Assembly: GCA_023897205.1 (NCBI GenBank)
Contig: JAHWDD010000002.1
Location: 7,316,001 to 7,380,000, forward strand
Length of the DNA: 64,000 nucleotides
From: Exophiala sp. HKRS030
Lineage: Eukaryota; Ascomycota; Eurotiomycetes; Chaetothyriales; Herpotrichiellaceae
Direction: 5' to 3'
The notes below the pieces were generated by a model. It saw only the letters and a list, made by a program, of their open reading frames with translations. It did not search any database and had not been told where the DNA came from. Both the position numbers and the translations under genes were made by a program. This document shows positions 22,401-34,400 of the stretch, in pieces; positions within the stretch are counted from its first letter, which is position 1; each line of letters starts with the position of its first letter.

Positions 22401-23936
22401 AGTAAGACTGACTCAATAAAATCTAGCCAGCACCCTTTTAAATTGGTCTAAGATATTATCCGCGCCCAGCACTCCCTCTAAGTCCTCTCGGTCGAAAAAA
22501 TTGACCGTAAGCTCGGTCCTTTTAATTCTCCCCTTGCCCGGCACCTCGCGCATTAAATAGTAAGTTCACAGTCTTTTGTTTTAAGGCGCACACGTGCTAA
22601 CTCGAAAAAACAGAGCTAAGGCTAAGGAGTGGCGTGAGGATGGCTACGGCTGCCTGCACCGCCCGTCTATTAATAAGCACTTCACCTCAGAGAAGAAGCT
22701 GGGGTAAAGTCTTTTTTTTTGGGCCGTAGGGAAGCCTAACTAACTCGTTTTTTCTAGGGCAGTGCTCACTTTTGGCGAGGCAAAACCTATATAGCTATAC
22801 GCACTAAGTGCTGATTATACTATCGCGGTAGCAAGGTAAGTCAGCTCAAAAAAGATAAGCCTCGTTAACCCCGAACTAACTCGTTTTTTTCTAGTTATGT
22901 CCTATAGCTATTAACGAGGTTATCTACAGCTATAAGCCTAACCCATTACTCGCGTGTGACTATCTAGTTAAGGTAAGTAAGACCTCACTTAAAAGTTTTG
23001 AGCGCGGACCCGAAAAACCCTAGTACACTTTACTTAAGGAGTGCCTTATAGTGTATAACCTTTACCCTAAAAGCACTAAGGGTAAGGTATGAGATTCTTA
23101 ACCCTAGCCTCAAAAAAAACTAATGGGGCCCTATAGAATAGGGAGTGTGCCGGCTCAGTTAGTATCTATTGCCACAACATACTTAAGGTACGTAGTGCTC
23201 CAGCCTAGCCTCGAAAAAAACTAACCTAGCCCCCTAGTTCTATAAGATACTTATTTATAACGAAGATAATGCCGCTAACTAGGAGATAAGCCTCACTTTT
23301 ACCCGGCTATACCTCAATTTTTACTAACGCGGACCCGCAGTTTTCAGTTGACAAATTAGTTATAAAGCTAAAGCGTAGAGGCTAAAAGTTTTCTCTTTAA
23401 AGGTACGGCCTAGGGCTCGTTTTTTTTGAGTGGCTATAAAGTTTTCTTAGGGCAGTACGCCTAGGGTATATTAAGGTCATTTTTTTCTGGCCTAATAGGA
23501 TAACAAAGTAAGAAGCTTCTACTTAATTTTATTAAGCCATTATAATAAAGCTTTTACTTAACTTTTTTAAGCTAGTAGATAATAAAAAATACTAAGTCCT
23601 TAGTGGGTCTTCTTTTTCGGGGCTCCCGCGCCCGCCTAGATAAGTTTAAGGCTCACCTCAAAAAAAATGAGGCGCCATTATCCCTATTATCCTGTCTACC
23701 TAGGGTAGACAGCGAATAAAAATACCGCCTAGCTCGAAAAAATCGAGGCTAGCCTTATAAGTATCGAGGGTAAGTAGGGAGAGAGAAAGAGAAAGGAAAG
23801 TAATAATGATAAAATAGAATAAATATAGTGAAGGGATTAAAAGGAGATTAAATTAATTAAAGGTAAGTGATAAACTAGGCTAGAAGACCTCATTTTTAAT
23901 TTAGCTCTTTACATAAATAAAAGATTAAATCCTATC
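19461..23936. other. AT-rich RIP-degraded block, left arm
   Basis: Abrupt transition to very AT-rich sequence. 19480-20980 is almost pure A/T with runs of ata and tta. 21080-21330 is a short GC-richer island. 22.2-23.9 kb is mixed and contains the exon-like array described separately. Stop codons are dense in most frames. TA-rich dinucleotide content and loss of C suggest RIP acting on an old repeat. It is continuous in character with 31527-34400; the gypsy element splits the two. Confidence 0.75.
22614..23290 (+). pseudogene. unidentified mini-exon array
   Basis: Five blocks of 90, 78, 78, 63 and 51 bases (22614-22703, 22758-22835, 22895-22972, 23024-23086, 23137-23187), then a sixth from 23238. 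They are separated by spacers of 54, 59, 51, 50 and 50 bases, each GT...AG; four contain ctaac/ctaat shortly before the AG. All block lengths are multiples of three, and the last four block ends read AAG|GT. In one frame blocks 3-5 are open (LCPIAINEVIYSYKPNPLL; YTLLKECLIVYNLYPKSTKG; NRECAGSVSIYCHNILK), with one TGA in block 2. Block 1 is open in another frame (AKEWREDGYGCLHRPSINKH). No family recognised. It may be a decayed multi-intron gene or coincidence in biased DNA. Confidence 0.35.
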
Positions 23937-24362
23937 TGTTACGAATTAGGCCTCTTATGAGGTCGCAGACAAAGCTGTGACGACAGCCGGTCGGCGTTAA
24001 TACGTCCGAAACACGTGAAAGCCTAAGGGCGTGGTCACGTGGCAGGAGTGGCTCTCAGAACTCTAAGGAATGAGGCCACAGAGCCTAGGGAGCTACGGGC
24101 TCTATCAGCTCTCCTGGCTCCCACTACAGAGCCCTTGGAGCCGGAGAGAGCCCAAAGAGGTTGAACGGTTATATATACACGGTCGTTACATAGCTTTACC
24201 ACGTAGTCAACTTCGTTCACGATTATACCCATACGTTTTAGTTATGATCACTTCGCTCTTATACTCGCTCAAGTACCGCGCTCTCAGTGACCTCGCCTCT
24301 TATACTTCCCGCCTATTGAGACCATACGTTTTGTGACACCCTGTGTAGAGCGAAACGTAACA
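23937..24362 (+). repeat. 5' LTR
   Basis: 426 bases, starting TGTTACGAATTAGG and ending CGAAACGTAACA. It pairs with the 3' LTR at 31102-31526 and the solo LTR at 12723. Confidence 0.93.
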
Positions 24363-24399
24363 CTTTGATTACCTCTTGATCGGAAGTATTTGACACGAT

Positions 24400-25950
24400 G
24401 TCCGCCTCGAACCCTAAATCAGTTCGTTCACCATTTCCAACTGGGTCGGTCCGCTCCAGCGCCCCGACCCTAGGCCCATTATTCTATAGCACCACCACTT
24501 AAGGGGGCTACAACAACAACAAGGATGATAACAAGGTTGATTCGTTCTACGGGGACCGTGCTAAGCTTAGGTTATTTATCACTTAGCTCATCGCGACCTT
24601 TAGGTTGAATCGAACTAAGTATGCCACTTAGGAGGATAGGGTCTTATTCGCAGGACTTCACATAAAGGGCTCGGCCTTTCATTAGTTTAAACCCATCATG
24701 ATGGACCACTTAACCTTACCTTAAGCACAAAAGGACCTAGAGACTATTACAATCTTTGAGAACTTCGCTGTTTTCGTGGATCATATTAAACAGATCTTTG
24801 GGACCCCTAGAGAAGAATAAGCCGCGTCTTAGCGGATCCATCAGCTTAAATAGACGGGCTTAGTAGCTTAATACTATGCGCTGTTTAAGCGACTCTAGGT
24901 CAAGTTAGACTGGGAAGATAACGCGTTCGCTGCAGCCTTCTACACTGGATTAAAAGACGCCGTGAAAAAAGAAATGGGACCAGATAGACCTATGGACTAT
25001 AAAGGACTGGTTAACCGAGCCATCGAAATCGATAATTGACTCTACGAACTGAACTTGGAACGCAAAGGTTACCGCGGAAAGACTAGCGGCACGTACTATA
25101 AAAGTAGCCGCCCAAGCTACCAGTCTTATAGTGACTCAATGGACCTTAATGTTATGGAATGAGGCCAGTTCTCACGGCTGAAGGGCCGCTTCTAGCGTAA
25201 GGGGCCATTTAATAAAGAGTGAGAGCGACGAAAAAAAGAAAACCTATGCTATAATTATGGAAAATCCGGACATAGGGCTAAAGAATGCGGTATAAAGCCC
25301 ATAGAACTGCACATGATGGAAGAAATAGCCGGTATTAGAGAATAAAAGGCTGACACTCTAATGAAAGTATCAGAACTTAAGCGCCGATTGGAAATATTCG
25401 CGGAAGGTGTTAGCAAAGTATGCCGCCTATATGACAAGAGGCAGCGGTACTATTAGACTCTTCACGACTCCTTGGACAAGGAGGATACTATTAAAAAGGC
25501 TAGCCGCGCCGAGAAAGCACAGAAGGGGATGCCTAAAGGGACCTAGGTGAAGGGAGTGACTCCACTACTACTATCGGAACATGGTAAAGAGGTTGCCACG
25601 ACCGTGGGAACCTTTCCTGACCTAAAGGAACAGGATAAAGAAGCTAATAATAGGACCGACGATAAGGCTGCACACACACTCTTATCCTGAACTACTTACT
25701 ATAACGACCACTGCCCCATTTATCTTTCCGATAAAGAGAGATTAGGATGGTTTCCTCACGAAAGAAAGCGTAGAAACCGTCACGATAAGGCACGAAAGAT
25801 AGAGAGCGCTGACTAGGAAGACCCTGAGGAATTGGCCATAATGGAAGCCGGAGAGCCTTCACCGTGGATTGCAGATACTAAGGCACCCGACGACGAAGAC
25901 GAAGAATTCGTCCTCATGGAATTAGGAATTATAGCTGCTGCAGGGCAATA
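24400..25950 (+). pseudogene. gag remnant of gypsy element
   Basis: Coat-protein region with many in-frame stops. A recognisable nucleocapsid knuckle near 25245-25290 reads CYNYGKSGHRAKEC, a CX2CX4HX4C motif with its second Cys changed to Tyr. Upstream segments such as LVNRAIEIDN and LERKGYRGKTSGTYYKS fit the region between capsid and knuckle of fungal gypsy gag. Confidence 0.75.
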
Positions 25951-27199
25951 GATAACGTTGCCACATACTGATAAATATCGGGTTATATTAAACTACGACA
26001 GTATCACAGTACTAGTAATAAAGTACTGAATAGATGTACCATGCACACAATATTGCCGTGCCGATTGCACGACAGTACACAGAAGGATTAACCCATGGGG
26101 AGACCCCGAGATCAGGGAGGACCTGGTTCCTATCACAGCGTGCGAGAGCTTAACATGTACCACACCGGTACACACGCACGATATGCTAGGGGAAGACCGT
26201 TATGAGTTCCCGTTTAAAAGAAAGAACGGACCAGACTAGGGCTCTGAGAACTCCAACTCGCTATATAACACCGTGTTATTTCACGGCTATTATTATGCAG
26301 TCGTTGAGACCACTAATTGAGTCTACTATAAGGAACAGGTGCCAGGAATCAGGTCGGTAACCAACGGCTACCGCCTAGATCACACCACAGAATAGAAAGA
26401 AGCATAAGAAGTTCCCATATGGCGATGTTTTGAGTATAAGGGCCTTGAACCTCACACACATTAGACCAGCACGAAGTTACCATACTTCTTTCCGTTTAAG
26501 GAAAAGGAAAACCTCACACCATGGGAGATTAATCAAGACATTACAGGGTATTATTACGAAAAGGAGAAGACACCAGGAGTAATGATAATCAGTACGCACT
26601 ACTAGTTAACCACACTAACTGAAAACATACGATTCACGCCTTATAGCAACCCCAATTAAAGGTAGAAGATAATGGCTCTTAACATGTGTCAAGATAAGCT
26701 ATGCCCGCATAGAAGAATATATACATATGAAGTGTATAGGAGTGGGACGCACTACTCACTTAACGACGACTTAAATGAAGAAGAAGAGTTTATAATGGTT
26801 AATTCCCCGGATAAGGAAGATGACCCGGTTAAGTTCATCGTGCGAAGTATGACTAAGACGTATCATGTCATTATGACGTTATACTGAAAGCTAGTTCTGT
26901 GCTAGTGACCACACTATCTATATAACGCACAGCACTACTATGCTGTGTTCGATCCGGAAGTGAGGCTAAGAACATTACGCACAATATAGATTAACCTATG
27001 CAGAGACATGCAGTGCCTATTTACGCCAGCATTGCATGCGCACAAAGAGGGAAGCACGGAAAAGATGGACATTGAAATACCGCCAGAAGTTCTCCAGCGA
27101 ATTTATGGAAAGGAGAATGCGGATATAAACGATATACCAAAAAACGACGGAGAGGAGTCCTCTTAAGGTAAAAGACCTCTCGACGGAAGAAGCCTTAGG

Positions 27200-30100
27200 C
27201 TAGACAATTTAACATGATACAGACTCAGCGTTTAACGCCATTGGTCTTTAGCGCTAAACTAGCTGATAAGCCTATATAGGTAATGATTAACTGTGGAGCT
27301 AATCGAGACTATATATCACTAAAGGTAGTAGCAAGATTCGAAATACACGGGAAAAAACAACTATATTCATTACTTATGGCAGATAGGACACCGGTAGAGT
27401 ACGACAGTAAATGGATACGGAAAGAAATCCGGGACACTTAGTTAGAGATTGGTGATCACTGTGAAAAGGTCGACATTAACGTGATGCTAACTAAGTACGA
27501 TATAGTTCTAGGGATGAAATGGCTTCAGGAACATAATCCAGAGATAAGCTGGAAAAAACGAACCTTGTCCTTCCCGAATTGCAGTCATGAAAAGAGGAAG
27601 TGAAAGAAACGATTAACTTCTGAAGTACCTCTATAGAGGGCAGTATAGGTATAACCTAGGAGAAGGGCCTTAGACAGTATGGAAAAGGTAAGTCTACCTA
27701 AGGAATACAAGGATTTCAAAGACCTCTTTAGAGAAAGAGAAGGGTTAGTAGCACTACTAGAACACTAATCATAGGACCACGAAATTACGCTCGAAGATGG
27801 AAAAGTACCTAAGCATAACAGGTGACTTAAGTAACTATCTAAGAAGGAAGAAGATTTCCTTAAGGAGTACATTAAGACTCACTTAAAGAAAGGCTTCATC
27901 AGACCATCCAAGTTATCCATAGCACACGGAGTGCTATTCGCCCCAAAAAAGGATGGATCTCTTTAACCATGCATTAATTTTCGACCACTTAATGCGATCA
28001 CGAAAAAGAATCGGTATCTGTTACCCTTAATTAAGGAACTATAGGACAGACTTCTTAGAGCAAAATACTTCACCGCAATCAATATACGAGACATCTACTA
28101 CTAAGTACGGATGAAGGAAGGCTATAAATAGATGACTACCTTCAAAACCCGTTTTAGACTATATGAATATTGTGTCATGCTGTTTGGATTGACTAATACG
28201 CCAACATCTTTTTAGGAATTAATTAATAACACGCTCTGAGAATATCTTAATGATTTTATAACAGCATACCTAGATAATATACTTATATTCTTGAAGACAT
28301 ACGAAGAACATATGAAATATGTTCAAAAGGTTCTTCACAAACTAAAGGAAAAGGATTTACCTGTGAAACTGAGTAAATACGAATTTCACAAATAACGCAT
28401 CCACTTCTTAGGCCACATTATATCTAACAAGGGTATTGAAGTGGACCCCAACAAGATAGCGCCAATTCGAGATTGGCTAGAACCTAAGAATGTTACGGAG
28501 GTACAAGCCTTCGTGGGACTACTTAATTACTACCGAAGGTTCATTAAGGGATTTTCGAAGATCGTAGTGCTATTAACGAACCTTACTAGGAAGGACGTCT
28601 TATTCAAGTTTAAACAAAAATGTAAAGAAGCATTTAACCGCCTTAAGAAAGCCATTATGACGGCGCCAGTACTTGCGATATATGACCCTAAGCTAAAATG
28701 CTAGGTGGAGATAGATGCATTAGATGGAGCAATCGGAGCCCGCCTCACGCAAAAGGGACTAGATAGTAAGACTCGTACCATTGCATACTACTCAAGAAAA
28801 ATGATAGGGCCGGAATTGAACTATGATATTCATGACAAGGAACTACTTGCTATAGTCGAATGTCTTAAGGAATGAAGAGTATATCTTAAAGGTGCTAAGT
28901 ATTAAATTCAGATCTACACTAACCATAAGAACTTACTGTACTAGACAACAACAAAAGAGCTTAACAGAAGGCAAGTTTAATGGGCAGAAACACTTGCACT
29001 ATATGACTTCTAGATACACTATATTCGAGGAAAAGAAAACGCTGTGGCAGATGCGCTCAGCCAATAGCCAGACTATATGAAAGACATCAAACCAGAACCC
29101 ATGGCGATACTCAAGGAAAGGAATGGCGCCTTAATATATGCGACACCAGAAATCCAGGTGCTGGCATCCATGGAAGTTGAGCTAACAGAAGAATAAAAGA
29201 AAGAAATCATTAAAGGACGACACGATAATAAGTTAGTAGGACACCTAGGTATTAAGAAAACACTCGAGTTAGTCACGAGGGACTTTACCTAGAAGGGAGT
29301 TAGGAAAGACGTGACGAACTATATTAAGAATTGCGATACATGCCACAAAGTAAAGTATACTTGACATAAACTATATAGATTACTCTAGACACCGATAATA
29401 CCAGGAGAAGCATGGCACGCAATTGCGCTGGACTTTATCACTAAGTTACCTAAGTCTAAAGAGCCCCTCACGGGTGTAGACTTTAATAGTATACTTATAA
29501 TAAACAATATCCTAACAAAATACGCACATTTTATCCCATACAAAGAATTATCAACAGCAGAAGAATTGGCTTACACTCTTTATAAAAACATTATCAGTTA
29601 ACATGGGATACCATTAGAAATACGCTCGGATCGAGACAAACTATTTATATCACAGTTTTAGCAATCTTTAATGGATCTCACAGGAGTCCATTAGAAACTA
29701 TTAATAGCGTTTTATCCACAGAGTAATAGGCAGATAGAGAGAACAAACTAGACACTGGAACAATATTTATGATGTTATGTTAATTTTTAATAGAATGACT
29801 AGGTATCGCTACTACCTATTGCATAGTTCGCTTACAATAATAGTACCTTAGTTATAAGAGTTTCACTATTTTATGTAAACTACGGATATCACCTAAGAAT
29901 GGAGAAAGACGTAAGAGGCGTCAAACCGATTGCAGAAAAAGTGGTAATCTCAGTCGAGAAGTTGCGATCCTTACACAAACTCTTAAAACAAGAACTTGAA
30001 AAAATATCACAAAAAACAGTTAAAAACACAAATAAACGAAGATCTGAGGGACTAGACTTTAAAGAAGGGGAGGCAGTCTACCTTCTCAGAAAAAATATCA

Positions 30101-30421
30101 AAACATAAAGACTATCTGATAAACTGGATCACACTAAGATCAGACCCTATAAAATTAAGAAAAAACTTAGACTAGTGACATTCGAATTGGAACTACCTGG
30201 GGGAATGAATGTTTACTTAGTATTTCATAAATCACTTCTTGAAAAGGCACCATTAAACGCTAAACTGGGACCGGTACTAATTCATGAAGAAACCTAATAG
30301 CCGATGTGGGATGTGGAATGTGTCTTAGACCTTAGAGTCGAGAGGGGACGACGATTCTATCTGACTAAGTGGTTAGGATACGATAATTTAGAAAACACAT
30401 GGGAACCAGAAGAACACCTTA
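27200..30421 (+). pseudogene. pol remnant with chromodomain
   Basis: Polyprotein in one broken frame. Protease-like VMINCGANRDYISLKVV is near 27280 (Asp of DSG now Asn). Reverse transcriptase runs at about 27920-28700, with CINFRPLNAIT, VMLFGLTNTPTSF and the catalytic box AYLDNILIF (YLDD mutated to YLDN), then [18 protein letters not shown]. RNase H is at 28700-28900 (VEIDALDGAIGA). Integrase is at 29240-29760: a CDTCHKVKY zinc-finger end, WHAIALDFITKLPKS and IRSDRDKLF. The chromodomain is at about 30320-30420 ([20 protein letters not shown]). Stops are frequent throughout and the catalytic residues listed are altered. It cannot be functional. Confidence 0.88.
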
Positions 30422-30997
30422 CCTAGGCACATGGTGCGGTTCAGCAGTTCCACTAAAGCCAGCAAAATCAAAATCCACCATTAAGTTATCCCATACGAAG
30501 GGCTCGGATAAGGAGAAGGCTACTTGGGACTCTGGGGCGGTAGACCCCTTTATCTCATCTAAAGCGTCCAGAGCCTCTGCCTCCTGAATCAACATCTCTA
30601 ACTGCCTAGCAGTTAACTTATCTAACCGCTTATCTAGCTTAACTTCCTTCTCCTAAGCCGAAGCCAGTGCCGCGAACGCTGATACCGCCGCAGCGGCCAG
30701 ACGGGCGACCTCGGCCCGCTGATCCTTCACAGATTTCTTTAGCGCCTCTTTCTGGCGCTCTAAACTGTCGAACTCGGCATCCGAAAAATAACTATCACAA
30801 TATTTCACATTTAACGTAGTGCAGTTATTACACTTCGCATAACCCTTGATTATGTAGTAAATAAGGTTCTGCTCATGACAACGAGAATAGCGACCTATGT
30901 CTAGATACTTAACCCTGAGGGATTTGATTCGTTTCGCGGTGTTTGAACGGCGAAGGGTGGAGGAGTCAGGACGTTTTCGCGGACGGTGCTGTGGCAT
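30419..30997 (-). pseudogene. antisense ORF inside gypsy element
   Basis: Minus-strand frame between pol and the 3' LTR. It starts at a true ATG (30997), MPQHRPRKRPDSSTLRRSN, is very basic at its N-terminus, then has a cysteine cluster (SRC, then AKCNNCTTLNVKYC), a coiled-coil-like stretch (SLERQKEALKKSVKDQRAEV), a single TAG at 30653-30655, and continues open as EKEVKLDKRLDKLTARQLEM to a TAA at 30419. That is 193 codons with one internal stop, while pol on the other strand has dozens. The spacing of Cys suggests metal binding. The function is unknown to me; an accessory protein of this retrotransposon lineage is the simplest reading. Confidence 0.6.
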
Positions 30998-31101
30998 TGT
31001 GAGTCATGGTTAGAAGCGTGAGAAGGAACCACGCGATTAACGGGGACTAACTCACCTTATGTATGTTGCGGACAACGAATAAGTTTAAGGAGGGGGAAAG
31101 T

Positions 31102-31526
31102 ATTACGAATCAGGCCTCTTATAAGGTTGCAGACAAAGCTATAACGATAGCCGGTTGGCGTTAATACGTCCGAAACACGTGAAAGCCTAAGGGCGTGGTC
31201 ACGTGGCAGGAGTGGCTCTCAGAACTCTAAGGAATGAGGCCATAGAGCCCAGGGAGCTGCGGGCTCTATCAGCTCTCCTGGCTCCCACTATAGAGCCCTT
31301 GGAGCCGGAGAGAGCCCAAAGAGGTTGAACAGTTATATATACACGGTCGTTACATAGCTTTACCACGTAGTTAACTTTGTTCACGATCATACCCATACGT
31401 TTTGGTTGTGATCACTTCGCTCTTGTACTCGCTCAAGTACCGCGCTCTTAGTGACCTCGCCTCTTATACTTCCCGCCTATTAAGACCATACGTCTTGTGA
31501 CACCCTGTGTAGAGCGAAACGTAACA
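31102..31526 (+). repeat. 3' LTR
   Basis: 425 bases. Its first bases read TATTACGAA instead of TGTTACGAA, a G-to-A change of the RIP kind, so the terminal TG is mutated. The end AACGTAACA is intact. Confidence 0.92.
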
Positions 31527-34400
31527 CTATCATAAAAAGAGACTATTAGTGTAGTGATAACACATTAAATCTTTAGGTCTATAGAATTCTAAGTCTTTAG
31601 CTTAATTAAATCTAAAATAGTCTATCTTTATATATATAGGGTCCAAGTATTTTTATCTAGATTCTCCGTATATAAGGCCCTCTTTTTTCTTAGTGACACT
31701 AGCTTAATTTAAAAGGAATTATATTTTAGTGCTAATAAAGTAGAGTATATTTTATTAAGTAATAGATTAATACTTAGGTTAAAAGTCTATATCTTTTAGT
31801 GCTTATCTCCTCGTTTTTTTCTTGGTATTACATAATATTTATGGCTCTAAGCGCGTTAAAATATTAATATACCTTAATACTTTTGGTTCCGAATAAAGTC
31901 ATTAGATATTAACTTAGATCCTAGAACTATAGCGTTAATTCTCTTAAACCTTATATATTAATATTTCTAAGGCTTAACTCTTTAAGAGCGAAGGGATACA
32001 CTCCCTACTAAAGAATATACTCATAAATAATGATAAAGGCCTTAATAATTCTAGGGTATAAATAGATATTCTTAGCTAAACCCTTAAAATCTTTAAGGCG
32101 TTTATAGACTTATAAGAGTAAAAGGTAAGTGAAATAATAGCTCCTACGCACTAGCCCTTAGCCCTATAAGAGTTAGGAAGTGAGACCTTACATTCGATCC
32201 TATAGAGATAGCGTTATAACTTTATGAGACCCTAAGATTATAAGGGCCATGGAGTCTCACTAGCCTACGTATATATCTAGAGAGTAAGTAAAGTACTCAT
32301 TAATATTTCTAAGTAGGAGATAGAAAAGACACTCTAATCACCTAAATATATTAATTAAATCCTTAAACTAGGTGAGCTTAATATTTATTTCCTATATAGC
32401 CTAACCTTCTTTGTCTATCTACTAATTAAGAATATCTTACTTATGTTAATAGAGATAGTAAAGTCTCACTTTTTTTAAGGCCCTTAAGTTATATATAATA
32501 TAGTTCCTAATGTTTATATTATCTAAAAAGTAACTAATGACCTATTAAACACATTAATCCTTATTTAGCAATTTTTAAAGGACTAAGCGGTCAGCCAATT
32601 TAAACTGGTTAACGATCGAAATTTGCGAGAGATCTAGCTACGCGTATAACTTACGCACCTTCGTTTTCAGCATCTCGCTCAGTTTTTTCTGAAGAATAAT
32701 TAAGATCCTATCTTAATAAATTTAACTTAAGCCTTAAATAAAATTAATAAGACCCCCTAAATGTGGCGGGATATATAGGGTAAACTTCACCACGCTAAAG
32801 TTAACTCTAAGCGCTAACGCACTAGTGATAAGAAGTGCTAACACGCTATTATCTAAAAGAAATAAGCGCAGAATCAAATCTTTCTTAGGGTCTTTAGCGT
32901 TATAAAAGAGTAGGCTCAATTTTTTTGAGAGTGTTATCCCTAGTTTATATGTTAGAACGAAAATAATGGCCTTCTCTCGTGAATATAAACCCTTACACCA
33001 GAATTATTTAAGTATATAATTAATATTATTAGGGGTAATATAATAGTTAATATTTACGATCTTATACTTAATCTCCTCGTGAATAGTCTAGGCTTAAATG
33101 ATTTAATTAATACCCTAAGAAAGTAAAAACTCTTTCTTTATGAGGTATAATAGGGAAATAGAGAGAGTAGCCAAGATAAAAACGAGTGAGACTCTATACT
33201 AAAGAAGACTATTCATATATTTTATGACCTATTAAAAGTTCTATTTAAGCACGATAATGTGAACCTTATCTAAATAAATTCGAACTGATCACTAGGCGTT
33301 TTAAACCTAGAGAATGTACTCCGTAAAAGATAAGTTTAGGATTAATTCGATTAAGGCTACCACTAGATTATAAAGGCTATAGGTATGATATTAACTAATC
33401 TTAGCTATGAGATCCTTAAATCTTATGACCAGGATATTTCGATCCCACGCCTATTTTAAGAGATTATTATGTAGACTAATTTAAGGCGTGACAACAATAT
33501 TTACAGAGTCCTAGTACCGCGTAAACGCTGATAAGAGATAAAGAGCACTCTTTCTTAATCTAGTCTTATTAATATAGGTTAGGTATATAAGGCGGTCAAA
33601 AATTACAAGGACTGTCTCGTGCTAAAAGCCATCTTAAAACTCCGCGTTTTTATCCTTTAATAGCCTCCCTAGCTAATAGTAAATATTAACTCTTAGCTTA
33701 ACTATCTCTTAGGCTTAATAGGGAGAAGTGAGTTACGTGTTAAGATTGTCTAACTCTCCCTTATCCTTAATAAACGTTATCTCGAGTTTTTCGAAGGTTA
33801 GGTTAAGTTAATTAAGGCTAAAGAGAGCGTAATAGCGCTAAATAAACTAAATCGTCTAAATATATTTTTATTAAATCTTACTCCCTAGCTAAGTCGCTAA
33901 TAGGCTATAATTTAAGAGGACTATTTTTATTAAGTAATTAGCCTAGATATTAACGATTAAGTCATTTTATACGAGGGCCGAATTAATATCTTTGTTCTCT
34001 ACATTAAGAAACCCTTTTATGTCTAGCCCAATCTTTTTAAGGAGAATATAATTAATAAGATATTAATACGGATTTAAACTTAGCTTAACTCGAAAAATCT
34101 GACTCAATTAAATCTAGAGACCTCTTAATAATATTAAGCTTAGGACGCGATTCGCGTTAACCTCAAATAAGAAGGGCAAGAGATTTAACTACTTAAGATA
34201 TTTAATGATAAGATAGTAATATACTAGAATTATGTACAAAATATAGTACACTAGGATATAGAAGTGAGTCAATAGAAGAAAACAAAGATTACCTTAATTT
34301 TAATAGGTAATATTTCGAGTTTTATGCTAGTAAGTTATAATGCGGACTAGCCCCTAGTGATAGTCCTAAATTATGTCTTAAATATTACTCACTTAATATT
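31527..34400. other. AT-rich RIP-degraded block, right arm
   Basis: Continuation of the old AT-rich tract after the gypsy insertion, ending sharply near 34400 where base composition returns to normal. It contains a RecQ-like helicase relic (listed separately). The stretches 31527-32550 and 33700-34400 show only decayed frames with many stops. Confidence 0.7.
32550..33700 (-). pseudogene. RecQ-like helicase relic
   Basis: Minus-strand relic of an SF2 helicase. Around 33250-33282 a frame reads RIYLDKVHIIVL, a decayed DEAH-type box (family RIVIDECHVVL). About 32990-32737 reads SREKAIIFVLTYKLGITLSK, then KLSLLFYNAKDPKKD, LRLFLLDNSVLALLITSALA and VKFTLYIPPHLGGLINFI. This corresponds to the helicase C domain of fungal RecQ-like proteins, with motif V (ATSALGxGVD) turned to ITSALALRVN. 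Many stops and altered catalytic residues show it is dead. Such helicases are known as telomere-linked helicases in several fungi, so the host repeat may be of subtelomeric type; that part is inference. Confidence 0.6.

Larger units (their letters stand above)
23937..31526 (+). mobile_element. full-length Ty3/gypsy chromovirus, RIP-killed
   Basis: 7590-base LTR retrotransposon flanked by the 5-base duplication ctatc (23932-23936 and 31527-31531). Order inside: 5' LTR, gag with zinc knuckle, protease, reverse transcriptase, RNase H, integrase, chromodomain, an antisense ORF, 3' LTR. The order RT before integrase and the terminal chromodomain place it among chromoviruses. Nearly every Gln and many Trp codons of gag-pol are TAA/TAG, so it is inactive. 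LTR differences that I compared are transitions in the C-to-T/G-to-A sense, as RIP gives. It is nested in older RIP-degraded DNA. Confidence 0.93.

Noticed and set aside
23137..23187. Minus-strand yeast-type intron (gtatgt...tactaac...tag)
   Set aside because: It matches consensus, but the same bases form an open block in the plus-strand array, and TA-rich RIP sequence makes such strings by chance.
21905..34100. A/T-tract hairpins as intrinsic transcription terminators
   Set aside because: Rho-independent terminators are bacterial; this is fungal DNA and the hairpins are not placed after genes.
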